A stretch of DNA of 64,000 bases from Thermoleophilaceae bacterium (GCA_025928265.1 JAICJV010000002.1:1-64000); one strand, 5' to 3'; counted from the stretch's first letter, positions 33,280 to 41,146 are shown. Numbers and translations are program-made. Notes: generated by a model not told the origin, from the sequence alone.

Positions 33280-34338
33280 ATGACCACTGTCTCGCCTGAG
33301 ACCCGGGACGCGCAAGAGGTCGACGCGCTTGCGCTGGAGCTTGTCGACGCGATCCTCGCCGCCGACGCCGATGCACTGCGCGCGAAGCTCGCGGAGCTCC
33401 GGTCGGCTCGCAGCGAGGCCGTGACCGGGCTCATCTCCACGGCGCAGTGGGCGCTCGAGCGGCTTCCCTCTTCCGAGCCCGTTGCTCACGGCACGCAGGC
33501 ATGGCGCTTCCTGTCCGAGCTCCGCGGCGGCGGCAGGGGCAGCGGCGAGCTGCGGGCCCTGCTCGGTGTGGACGAGACGCAGGTGAGCCGCACCGGACGG
33601 CGGCTGCTCGACGCGGGGCTGGTGACGCGGCGCAAGCTCGGCCGCAGCGTGTCATGGGAGCTGAGCCCGCTCGGGCAGCGCGCGCTCGAACAGGCCGGCA
33701 CCGCCCCGCGCCCCGGTGCGCCCGGGACCGACGTGGAATGGTGGCGCGAGGTGATCCGCAATGCATGGCGGGCGCCGGGCCACGACTCGGGCGATCCCGT
33801 CACCGATCGCATCCTCGACGCCGCCTACGACCTCCACAACCAGAAGGGCATCCTCGAGACCACGTGGCAGGACATCGCCGAGTCGGCGGGTGTTTCCGTC
33901 GCCGAGGTCGATGCGCGCTTTGCGACCGTCGAGGATCTGGTGCCGGCGTGTGGCGGCCTGTCGCTGAGCAGGGTCCAGCTCCCACCGCCCGAGCACGCCG
34001 GCGAGCTGTTCGAGGGCCAGGACCGAGACGAACGGCGGCGCACGCTCGTCTCCACGCTGTTCGGCATGTACGACCGCGGCGCCGCGGACTTCCGGCTGAT
34101 GCGCCGCGAGAGCGAGCGCCTGTCGATCGTCGCGCACGCGCGCGCAGCCGCAGAGGAGGCACGCGACGCGCTGATCGCGGTGGCATTGGCGCCCGACGAC
34201 GACGCCGGGTCGGTCGCGCTCGTGCGCTCGTTCACCGACCTGGGCATGTGGGAAGGGTTCCGCGCCGGCGGAGTGCCGGATGGCCAGGTCGCGGACCTGA
34301 TCGAAGCCGCCCTCGCGCGCAGCGCCGAGCGTCTCTAG
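33280..34338 (+). CDS. double-HTH transcriptional regulator (winged helix plus TetR-like)
   Basis: A 352-residue regulator. The first DNA-binding domain is at about residues 72-142, a winged helix of MarR/ArsR style (AWRFLSELRGGGRGSGELRALLGVDETQVSRTGRRLLDAG is one continuous domain). The second, at about 175-225, is a TetR-type HTH (DPVTDRILDAAYDLH...TTWQDIAESAGVSVAEVDARFA) followed by a helical domain suited to ligand binding. Two HTHs in one chain is uncommon. The gene is divergent from the nitrilase-like gene with an 11-bp-period repeat between them. Its end overlaps the convergent GntR gene by 4 nt. Confidence 0.75.
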   Translation: MTTVSPETRDAQEVDALALELVDAILAADADALRAKLAELRSARSEAVTGLISTAQWALERLPSSEPVAHGTQAWRFLSELRGGGRGSGELRALLGVDETQVSRTGRRLLDAGLVTRRKLGRSVSWELSPLGQRALEQAGTAPRPGAPGTDVEWWREVIRNAWRAPGHDSGDPVTDRILDAAYDLHNQKGILETTWQDIAESAGVSVAEVDARFATVEDLVPACGGLSLSRVQLPPPEHAGELFEGQDRDERRRTLVSTLFGMYDRGAADFRLMRRESERLSIVAHARAAAEEARDALIAVALAPDDDAGSVALVRSFTDLGMWEGFRAGGVPDGQVADLIEAALARSAERL

Positions 34339-34937
34339 GCGGACGCGGGACGCGGCCTCGCCGCACGCCGGCGACCGCGTGCAGGCGCGGGCGCGGGCGC
34401 CTCCGCCCCCATCGCCGCGCGCAGCGACGCCAGCAGCCCGACCAGGTCGTCGCGCATGGCGTCGAGTTGCTCGAGGCGCTCGACGAGCTCGTTGCGTATG
34501 TCGGCCAGCTCGGCATCGCTGAGCACGCGCGCTCCGCCACGTCGCGTCGACTTCCGCGGCGGCGAGAGGTGGACGCTCAGCTGTGCCTCGAGCGCCGAGA
34601 TCTGCTCCTTCAGGTCCTCGCGCGAGGGGTGCGCGCCGCTCGCATACACGCGCGCCGCGACCGCCGCCGGGTCGAGCTGCGGCACCTTCCCGGAGACGAA
34701 CGTCCCGCGACCGTGCTGCGTGGAGACGAAGCCCTCGCCCTCGAGCCGGTCGTACACGGACCGCACCGTGTTCACGTTCACCCCCGCCGCCTCCGCGAGC
34801 CGCCGGACGCTGGGCAGCTGCTCGCCAGGCTGCAGCCGCCCGTTCACGATCAGCGCCTGCACCTGCCACGCGAGCTGTGTGCCGAGCGGCACGTCGCCGT
34901 CACGGTTGAGCTGGAACCACGCGGAGTCCACGGCCAC
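34335..34937 (-). CDS. GntR-family repressor (YtrA-like)
   Basis: A 200-residue regulator. The N-terminal GntR winged helix covers residues 1-75 (PLGTQLAWQVQALIVNGRLQPGEQLPSVRRLAEAAGVNVNTVRSVYDRLEGEGFV is the continuous domain). A coiled-coil-like region follows and then a short basic tail ending RGRRRAARPRPASA. No large effector domain is present, as in YtrA-type proteins, which usually control ABC transporters. The GTG at 34937 is supported by GGAG 8 nt upstream. Two tandem 18-bp repeats directly upstream probably form its own operator. Confidence 0.85.
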   Translation of the reverse strand: MAVDSAWFQLNRDGDVPLGTQLAWQVQALIVNGRLQPGEQLPSVRRLAEAAGVNVNTVRSVYDRLEGEGFVSTQHGRGTFVSGKVPQLDPAAVAARVYASGAHPSREDLKEQISALEAQLSVHLSPPRKSTRRGGARVLSDAELADIRNELVERLEQLDAMRDDLVGLLASLRAAMGAEAPAPAPARGRRRAARPRPASA

Positions 34938-34938
34938 A

Positions 34939-34980
34939 TGGTACTCCACTGTGCTACGCAACTGGTACACCACTGTGCTA
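34939..34980. promoter_or_regulatory. tandem 18-bp repeats upstream of gntR, operator candidate
   Basis: TGGTACTCCACTGTGCTA (34939-34956) recurs at 34963-34980 with one mismatch, a period of 24 bp. Each copy holds CACTGTGCTA. The repeats touch the GntR start and lie about 50 nt before the PQQ-propeller gene, so they could serve both. Confidence 0.6.
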
Positions 34981-35030
34981 GTGTGCCGACACAGGGGCAG
35001 TATTTCGGGAGGCAGACAGGGGAGTAGGAC

Positions 35031-36663
35031 ATGCGGGGTATCTGGGTCGCGGCTGCCGCCGTCGCGGCGGCGTCGCTGAGCGCACCGGCGGGCGCGCTCG
35101 CGGACTGGCCGGTGTATGGACACGATCTGGCGAATTCGCGGAACGCAGGTCCCGCGGGTCCGCCGCGAAGCGAGGCCGGGTCGCTCACGCGAGCGTGGAC
35201 CTTCAATTCGCCGACGGGCGACTTCACCGGCACCCCGGTCGTGGCGGGTGGCGTGCTCGTGGCCGGCAACAACGGCGGCTGGGTCTACGCGCTCGACGCC
35301 GTCACCGGCAAGGTGCGCTGGTCGCGCGACCTCGGCTCCCCCATCAACGGGAGCGCCGCCATCGACGGCAACACCGCGTTCGTCCCGGTCGCAAAGCCGG
35401 GCGCGCCGCGGCTCGTGGCGCTCTCCCTGGAGGACGGATCGGTTCGCTGGAGCAGCATTCTCATCAACCAGGCGAGCGCATCGGTCTACGGGAGCCCGAC
35501 CTTCTGGCGTGGGAGCGTGTACATCGGCACCTCCGGCCCGAACACCGACGACACGCGTGCGCGCGGGAGCGTGGTCGCGCTCGACGAGTCGAGCGGCGCG
35601 ATCCGCTGGCAGACGTTCATGGTGCCGCCGGACCGCGATGGCGCGGCCGTGTGGAGCACGCCGGCGATCGATCCCGCGACGGGGCGCCTCTACGTGGGCA
35701 CCGGCAACAACTACCACCCGCCCACCACCAACATGGAGGACTCGATCGTGGCCCTCGACGCGGCCGACGGGCACGTGGTCGGCCACTACCAGGCCACGAA
35801 GGACGACAGCTTCGCCGGCGGCGACAACCCCGCCGGCGGACCGGACTTCGACTTCGGCGCCTCGCCCAACCTCTTCACGGGCGCCCACGGTGAGCAGTTC
35901 GTCGGCGAAGGTCAGAAGTCGGGCACGTACTGGGCGGTCGACCGCGCGACCATGCAGCCGGTCTGGAGCGCGAACGTCGGCCCGGGCGGGCCGCTCGGCG
36001 GCATCCTCGGATCGACCGCCTTCGACGGCGAGCGCATCTACGGCGGCGACACGCTCGACGGCCAGGTGTTCGCGCTGGGGCGCGACGGCTCGATCAGCTG
36101 GCAAATCCGCCGACCCCGGCGGATTGCACACCGGCCCGGCGACGATCGCGGGCGGCGTGCTCTACAACATCGACCCGAGCGGCGTGCTTGACGTTCGCGA
36201 CCCGGCGACGGGTCTGATCCTGGGCAAACTGCCGCTGGGCAACCCCGCTCTTGGCGGAGTCAGCGCGGCCGGCAGCGCCATCTACGTGGCGGTCGGGACG
36301 GGGCCACTGCCGCAACCCGCTCCGCAGAGCGACAACCCGGGCTCGATCGTCGCGTTCGGCGACACCTCGAGGTCGGCTGGGTCGCCGAACTCCGGACCGG
36401 CCGTGTCACGCGCGCGGCTGCGCGTGGTCGTGCGGCCGCGCCGCGTGCATGTCCGCCGCCGCGCCGTGCTGCGCTTCCGCGCCACCCGCGCGGGCCGGCC
36501 GGTCCGCGGCGTAAAGGTGCGCGTCGGTCGAAAGCGCGGACGCACGAAGCACAACGGCCGCGTGACGATCCGGCTCCGCTTCCACCGTGCCGGCACCCGC
36601 TTCGCGCACGCCGGCGCCCGCGGCATGCGAGGAACCCGAGTGAGGATCGAGGTGATCCGATGA
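35031..36663 (+). pseudogene. secreted PQQ-type beta-propeller protein, frameshifted
   Basis: The intact form would be a 543-residue exported protein: signal peptide to about residue 24, then pyrrolo-quinoline-quinone-enzyme-like propeller blades (GWVYALDAVTGKVRWSRDLG and similar), then a basic beta domain (RLRVVVRPRRVHVRRRAVLRF). It resembles polyvinyl-alcohol-dehydrogenase-like propellers without the cytochrome part. One extra C at 36107-36108 shifts the frame after SISWQ; removing it restores ...IADPGGLHTGPATIAGG. Upstream is a good ribosome-binding site (GGGGAGTAGGAC before the ATG). Sequencing error and true mutation are both possible; a 9-bp inverted repeat surrounds the site. Confidence 0.8.
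36104..36125. repeat. perfect 9-bp inverted repeat at the frameshift site
   Basis: AATCCGCCG (36104-36112) and CGGCGGATT (36117-36125) flank the loop ACCC. Without the extra C the left arm would be imperfect, so the insertion exactly completes the palindrome. Confidence 0.85.
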
Positions 36664-36699
36664 CGCGCCACTCGGCGACACCATGCCGGCACCGGCGCG

Positions 36700-37253
36700 T
36701 CAGGCGGTAGCCGGGGCCTTCACCGACGCGACGTAGCCGCGCACGTCGGCGGCCGGCCCGCTGTACGCCTCGCCGAGCGTCTCCTCTACCGCGGCCATGT
36801 ACCTCCTCGGCCCAGGCCGGGAAGTCGTAGTCGATCGCCCGCAGGAACTCGAGCGTGGCCGCCAGCCGGATGTCGGCGATCGTCGGGTGGTCGCCGCCGA
36901 TGAACCGCCTGCCGTCGAGGAAGAACGAGTGGTACGCGTCGAGCGGCATCGCGATCGCCGCCTCGGCGGCCTTTGGCCGCCTTCGCCTTCACCTCGTCGC
37001 CGGCGTCGGAGGTGGCCACCTCGCCCGCGTCCGGCGGGTCGTGCAGCGTCGGATATGTGGCGCGCGCCACGAGCGGATACAGCGTGCCGATCAGGGGGGT
37101 GAGCAGCGCCGGGTCCTTCATGACCAAGTCGGGCGCGTCCTTCTTGCCCCAGACGTCGCGTTCCTCGAAGTCGAGTCCGGCGGCACGGACGAATACGCGA
37201 GCGCTGAGGTTGTTCACGCTCGGAGTCAGGATGCTCAACGTGTTCGCAGCCAC
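36700..37253 (-). pseudogene. glutathione S-transferase family protein, two frameshifts
   Basis: Rejoined, the three segments give a 183-residue GST-like protein. The N-terminal thioredoxin-like part starts at GTG 37253 (NTLSILTPSVNNLSARVFVRAAGLDFEERDVWG is its continuous start). The helical C-terminal part has SFFLDGRRFIGGDHPTIADIRLAATLEF, and the natural end is ...GYVASVKAPATA. Extra bases are one T in the TTT at 36972-36974 and one C in the CC at 36802-36803 (plus-strand view). Both are single additions in tiny homopolymers. It follows the VOC gene by a few bases, so the two were one operon. Confidence 0.8.
36965..36981. repeat. 7-bp inverted repeat with TTT loop at a GST frameshift
   Basis: GGCGGCC (36965-36971) and GGCCGCC (36975-36981) enclose the TTT that holds the extra base of the first GST frameshift. 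Confidence 0.75.
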
Positions 37254-37254
37254 G

Positions 37255-37866
37255 TCATCCTCCCGCTGTCGGGGCGCTCGCGCGCCCGTATGGGTCCTTA
37301 GGAGATCGGTCGTCGGAAAGCGACTCGCGGGATCGCCCGACTAGCGCCTCGATGGCGTCCGCCAGGTGGATCGGCGCGATGTTGTAGTCGCCGCACTCCA
37401 CCCGGATCTTGTGCGCCTCGAGCAGCACCTCGGCGTGCGTGAAGCCGTGCGGCGGCTCGAAGCGGTACGAGGCCAGCTCGATCAAGAGGCCGAGCGGATC
37501 CTTGAAGTAGATGGAGTCCATGAAGCCGCGGTCCTTCACCCCGCTGTGGTGGATGTCGCGCTCGTCGAGCCGCTCCACCGCCTGGCGGAAGGTGGCCTGC
37601 GACAGCGCGAACGCGAGGTGGTGCACGCAGCCCGGATCGGTGGGTGTGCGCTCCGGGTCGGGCACGCGCTCCTCGTTGGTGAACACGGTGATCAGGCGGC
37701 CGTCGCCGGGGTCGAAGTAGAGATGGCTCTCCGACGCGTTGTCGAGGTTGGGCTGCTCGAACACGAACGGCATGCCGAGCAGGCCCTCCCAGAAGTCGAT
37801 CGACGTCTGCCGGTCCGCGCCCACGATCGTGATGTGGTGAACGCCCTGACTCTGAAGTTTTCGCAT
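37255..37866 (-). CDS. VOC-family (glyoxalase/extradiol dioxygenase-like) protein
   Basis: A 203-residue cytoplasmic metalloprotein of the vicinal-oxygen-chelate fold. It opens with GVHHITIVGADRQTSIDFWEGLLGMPFV, and a second half contains CVHHLAFALSQATFRQAVERL and SIYFKDPLGLLIELASY. The His residues of VHHI and VHHL and the Glu of LIELA are the expected metal ligands. Ring-cleaving dioxygenases and glyoxalases share this pattern. The ATG at 37866 overlaps the ancestral stop of the ligase remnant upstream (TGATG), which shows that it was once translationally coupled to an aromatic-acid CoA ligase. It is intact although both neighbours are damaged. Confidence 0.82.
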   Translation of the reverse strand: MRKLQSQGVHHITIVGADRQTSIDFWEGLLGMPFVFEQPNLDNASESHLYFDPGDGRLITVFTNEERVPDPERTPTDPGCVHHLAFALSQATFRQAVERLDERDIHHSGVKDRGFMDSIYFKDPLGLLIELASYRFEPPHGFTHAEVLLEAHKIRVECGDYNIAPIHLADAIEALVGRSRESLSDDRSPKDPYGRASAPTAGG

Positions 37867-38127
37867 CACGTCCTCCGCTCGACGAGCCTCGACTTCTATT
37901 CGCTCCGCTCCAGGCTTCCCCACGGCACGAGATCGACGTCCGTCTGCACGAGGAGTACGTCGCGCAGCCGCGCGCGGATCGCCTCGCCGAGCGCATCGTC
38001 CGCGGACCGCGCTCGCGCGAGCTCGACGCTCACGGGAAGCGGCGGGTCCTGCTTCACGCCCGCGGCGGGGGCGGCGTCGTCGCGCGCCAGCTGCTCGTCC
38101 CACGGGAGCCGCTCAGGGTTCGTACTC
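37866..38127 (-). pseudogene. 3' remnant of a phenylacetate-CoA-ligase-like gene
   Basis: Minus-strand translation between the VOC start and the citrate-synthase-family stop reads NPERLPWDEQLARDD, later LRDVLLVQTDVDLVPWGSLERSE, then a TAG at 37896-37898, then KSRLVERRT and a TGA that overlaps the VOC ATG. LVPxGSLxRSEYKSRLV is the expected C-terminal end of phenylacetate-CoA-ligase-like enzymes, so TAG replaces a Tyr codon. The catalytic domains are missing, and the fragment abuts the end of the citrate-synthase-family gene directly, as if joined by a deletion. No start codon of its own is convincing. Confidence 0.65.
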
Positions 38128-38856
38128 GATCGCCTCCTCGGCGGCTGCCGCCATCCGGAAGCCGATCGGCTGTCGCTGCTCCTCGGCGAGATGGGCGAGC
38201 AGGCTCGCGGTGCGCGCGAGGATCGGGATCGACTTGACCGCGGTCGCGGGGAAGCCCAGGTCGAGCATGACCGCGGCGATCGGCATCGACACGTTCATCG
38301 TGAGCGGCTTGCCCCAGACCTCGGCAGCGGCGGAGCGGTACGCGCGCGCGAGCTCCACGTGGCGGCCGCTGACGCCGTGCTCGTCGGCCAGCTCGAGGAT
38401 GCGCTCGGCGCGCGGGTCGAGCGGCTTGTGCACCGGGTGGCCGAAGCCCGGCAGGCGCCGGCCCGACTCCTTCGTGCGGCGCGCGATCGCGACCGGATCG
38501 CCCTCCTGCGAGAGCAGCTTCGCGCACTCGTCGGCCGTGCCGAGGATCACCGGGCCGCAGCCGAGGATCCCCGCTGCCACGGCGCCGTGGAGCGAGCCCG
38601 GGTCGGCCGCCAGCGTCATCCGGGCCGTCACGTTGGTCGGCATCATCCCGTGCTCGGCGATCGCCACCAGCAGCAGGTCGAGGAAGAAACGCTGCTGGTC
38701 GCTCGGCTCCTCGCCCGTGAGCAGCAGGTGGAAGTACTCCGTGAAGCTCAGGCGGCCCATCAGGTCGCCGGTGAGGTCGCGGCCGCGCACCTCCACGCGG
38801 TCGGGATAGGCATGAGCGATGTGGCTGGCCGGGGCCGCGGCCTTGCCGATCTGCAT
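38113..38856 (-). CDS. citrate-synthase-family protein (citryl-CoA lyase-like)
   Basis: A 247-residue short member of the citrate synthase superfamily, well below the 370-430 residues of citrate synthase. Conserved pieces are LTGDLMGRLSFTEYFHLLLTGEEP, AEHGMMPTNVTARM, GAVAAGILGCGPVILG and LPGFGHPVHKPLDPRA, which carries the catalytic His region. The Asp region is in IAAVMLDLGF. Short actinobacterial forms like this are usually labelled citryl-CoA lyase; the reaction here is inferred. A -10-like TAGCTT lies 8 nt upstream of the ATG. The 3' end joins a ligase remnant, so the last residues may have been altered by a deletion. Confidence 0.8.
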   Translation of the reverse strand: MQIGKAAAPASHIAHAYPDRVEVRGRDLTGDLMGRLSFTEYFHLLLTGEEPSDQQRFFLDLLLVAIAEHGMMPTNVTARMTLAADPGSLHGAVAAGILGCGPVILGTADECAKLLSQEGDPVAIARRTKESGRRLPGFGHPVHKPLDPRAERILELADEHGVSGRHVELARAYRSAAAEVWGKPLTMNVSMPIAAVMLDLGFPATAVKSIPILARTASLLAHLAEEQRQPIGFRMAAAAEEAIEYEP

Positions 38857-38864
38857 CGAGCCGG

Positions 38865-38870
38865 AAGCTA
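38865..38870 (-). promoter_or_regulatory. -10-like hexamer TAGCTT for the citrate-synthase-family gene
   Basis: On the minus strand TAGCTT ends 8 nt before the ATG at 38856. It lies within the last codons of the MarR gene region. Confidence 0.4.
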
Positions 38871-39230
38871 CGGCGCGGTCGTACGCGTGTCAACTATCGC
38901 GCCGCGCTCGAGCATCTCGACGAGATGCGCCTGAGCCCCGCGCAGCAGACGGACGCCCTTCGGCGTCAGCTCGATCAGCGACGCGCGCGCGTCGTGCGGA
39001 TCGGGCCTCCGGCGAACGTGCCCCGCGCTCTCGAGCCCGTCGACCAGCGCGACCGCCGACGGTCCGCTGATCTCCACCGCGCCTGCGAGCTGCCCCAGCC
39101 GCAGCGGCTCGGCGCGCAGCGCGCGCAGCGCGTTGAACTGGCGCATCGTGAGCCCGTGGCGTTCGAGCTCGACGCGGATGCGCCGCCCCAGCGTGAGCAC
39201 CCGCTCGAGCAGCTCCTCGCCGTCAGACAT
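38868..39230 (-). CDS. MarR-family regulator
   Basis: A 120-residue winged-helix repressor. The core includes LTMRQFNALRALRAEPLRLGQLA, EISGPSAVALVDGLESAGHVRRRPDPHDARASLIELTP (continuous recognition helix plus wing) and a dimerising C-terminal helix. The DPHDAR wing is typical of the family. It is divergent from an ABC exporter operon with only 19 nt between the starts, in which a GGTAGCCTACC dyad lies. It therefore most likely represses that exporter in response to a small lipophilic ligand. Confidence 0.88.
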   Translation of the reverse strand: MSDGEELLERVLTLGRRIRVELERHGLTMRQFNALRALRAEPLRLGQLAGAVEISGPSAVALVDGLESAGHVRRRPDPHDARASLIELTPKGVRLLRGAQAHLVEMLERGAIVDTRTTAP

Positions 39231-39247
39231 ATTGGTAGCCTACCTAA
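39231..39247. promoter_or_regulatory. MarR operator candidate between marR and the ABC exporter
   Basis: GGTAG-C-CTACC (39234-39244), with flanking TT and TAA, fills the 19-nt gap between the two divergent starts. Occupancy would block both genes. Confidence 0.55.
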
Positions 39248-39249
39248 CG

Positions 39250-40047
39250 ATGTCGGCTACCGCGGTTTCCGTCGACGACCTGGTGGTCCGCTTCGGCGAC
39301 TTCACGGCGGTCGGCGGCATCTCGTTCTCGGTCGAGGCGGGCGGCGTCTTCGGGCTGCTCGGCCCGAACGGGGCCGGCAAGACCACGACGCTCCGGGTGC
39401 TCACCACGCTCCTCCCTCCCACGAGCGGCGCGGCGACCGTGGCGGGCTACGACGTGCGGCGCTCCGGGCTCGAGGTGCGCGCGTCGATCGGCTACGTGCC
39501 ACAGGCGCTGTCGGCCGACGGCGCGCTCACCGCCGCCGAGAACCTCGACTTCTACGCGCAGGTCACGGGCGTGCCGCGTGCAGCCCGGCGCGAGCGGATC
39601 GCGGCGGCGGTCGAGGCCATGGAGCTCGATGCGATGCTGCCGCGCCTCGCGCGCGAGCTGTCGGGCGGGATGCTGCGCCGGCTCGAGATCGCGACCGCGC
39701 TCCTGAACGAGCCGCGGGTGCTGTTCCTCGACGAGCCCACGGTGGGGCTCGACCCGCGCGCCCGCGCGCTCGTGTGGGACCGGCTGCACGCGCTGCGCGA
39801 CCGCGCCGGCACCACGCTCGTCGTCACCACGCACCTGATGGAGGAGGCGGAACGGCACTGCGAGGAGCTGGCGATCCTGGATCGCGGACGCGTGGTCGAG
39901 ACCGGCGCGCCCGCCGACATCAGCGCGCGCTACGGCGACGTGAACCTGGAGGAGGTCTTCACCACCGTGACCGGCAAGGCGATCGAGGAAGGAGGGCGCC
40001 TGCGCGATGTCCGCTCCCAGCGTCGCATGGCCCGCCGGCTCGGCTGA
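39250..40047 (+). CDS. ABC transporter ATP-binding protein (ABC-2/DrrA type)
   Basis: A 265-residue ATPase subunit that powers an exporter. Walker A is GPNGAGKTT at about residue 38, the signature motif is LSGGMLRRLEIA, Walker B is VLFLDEPTVGLD, and the switch His is in VTTHLMEEAERH. The overall pattern matches multidrug and polyketide exporters of the DrrA group, though its C-terminal domain is short. Its 3' end overlaps the permease gene by 41 nt, giving tightly coupled translation. Control by the divergent MarR protein is likely. Confidence 0.93.
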   Translation: MSATAVSVDDLVVRFGDFTAVGGISFSVEAGGVFGLLGPNGAGKTTTLRVLTTLLPPTSGAATVAGYDVRRSGLEVRASIGYVPQALSADGALTAAENLDFYAQVTGVPRAARRERIAAAVEAMELDAMLPRLARELSGGMLRRLEIATALLNEPRVLFLDEPTVGLDPRARALVWDRLHALRDRAGTTLVVTTHLMEEAERHCEELAILDRGRVVETGAPADISARYGDVNLEEVFTTVTGKAIEEGGRLRDVRSQRRMARRLG

Positions 40048-40843
40048 GCGCCCGGCCGCGCTCAGCGGCAACGCCGTCACCCGCATCTGGGCGGGCAGCG
40101 CGGCGATGGCGCGGGCCGAGCTGCGCAAGCTGCGCCACGATCACGTCGACATCTTCACCCGCTCGGTGCAGCCGCTTCTGTGGCTGTTCGTGTTCGGCAC
40201 CGCGCTGCACAACACGCGCGCGCTCACCCTTGGCAGCCTCGACTACCGCGCGTATCTCGCGCCCGGTGTGATGGCGCAGGCCGCCCTCTTCATCGCGATC
40301 TTCTTCGGCCTCGCCGTCATCTGGGAGCGCGATGTGGGCCAGCTCCAGCGTCTCCTGGCCACGCCCCTCCCCCGCACCGCCATCGTGCTCGGCAAGGCAA
40401 CCGGCGCCGGGGTGCGCGCGCTCGTGCAGTCGCTGCTGCTGCTTGTGGTCCTGGCGATCGCGCAGATCGGGATCCGCTGGAACGTGTTCGGCGTCGTGGG
40501 CGCGCTCGCCCTCCTCGTGCTGGGCACGGCGTCGTTCGCGTGCCTGTCGATGCTGATCGCCGCGGGCGTGCGCACCCGCGAGCGCTTCATGGGCATCGGC
40601 CAGCTCGTGATCATGCCGCTCTTCTTCGCCTCGAGTGCGCTCTACCCGCTGTCGATCATGCCCGGCTGGCTGCACGTGATCGCGCGCGTGAATCCGCTGA
40701 CCTACGAGGTTCAGGGGATGCGTCAGATGCTGCTGGGCGCGGGCGCATCGGGCGAGGTGTGGCTCGACTTCCTGGTGGTCGGCGGCTTCCTCGCGCTGAT
40801 GGTCGTGGCGGCCACGCGCGCGTACCCGCGGGCGATTCTGTAG
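40007..40843 (+). CDS. ABC-2 type transporter permease
   Basis: A 278-residue membrane subunit with six predicted helices. ABC-2 features are LYPLSIMPGWLHVIARVNPLTYEVQGMRQ near residues 210-240 and FTRSVQPLLWLFVFGTAL near 50. It pairs with the preceding ATPase (41-nt overlap) to form an exporter for drugs, lipids or polymers. Substrate is unknown. The ATG at 40007 gives a 30-residue cytoplasmic N-terminus. Confidence 0.9.
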   Translation: MSAPSVAWPAGSAERPAALSGNAVTRIWAGSAAMARAELRKLRHDHVDIFTRSVQPLLWLFVFGTALHNTRALTLGSLDYRAYLAPGVMAQAALFIAIFFGLAVIWERDVGQLQRLLATPLPRTAIVLGKATGAGVRALVQSLLLLVVLAIAQIGIRWNVFGVVGALALLVLGTASFACLSMLIAAGVRTRERFMGIGQLVIMPLFFASSALYPLSIMPGWLHVIARVNPLTYEVQGMRQMLLGAGASGEVWLDFLVVGGFLALMVVAATRAYPRAIL

Positions 40844-41146
40844 GGCTGCCCTGGTTCAAGGACAGGCTGTCGCGTAAATGCCGGCCGATGGGACGGAGGG
40901 GTGTGCGGAGTAAGGGCCGCTATACGGACCTAAGTCAGCACACCCCCCATCGCCAGAGCTCTCGTGCGGACCTCCGCTCGGGACGAGACGCAGCGGTGGG
41001 CGCCCTGGTGGAACGAGGAACGACCTGGGAGCGATCCGCATCGCCGCACCCGCCCAGCGGCGCGCCACTAAGGCGGTTGAGAGCTCGCACCTCGTCCGTA
41101 CACGTCGGGGATCCGCCCGCTCGGGACGACGAGCGCAGCGACTCGC
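40844..41146. other. 303-nt gap between convergent genes; hairpin only
   Basis: No convincing gene is seen between the permease stop and the MetF-like stop. The only clear structure is GGGGTGTGC (40898-40906) paired with GCACACCCC (40938-40946). Its 31-nt loop contains a weaker inner pairing around GCCGCTATACGG. It could be a bidirectional terminator or a small structured RNA. Confidence 0.45.

Noticed and set aside
37896-37898. TAG in the ligase remnant as a recoded (pyrrolysine) codon
   Set aside because: The gene lacks its catalytic domains and lies in a damaged stretch, so an ordinary nonsense change in a dead fragment is simpler.
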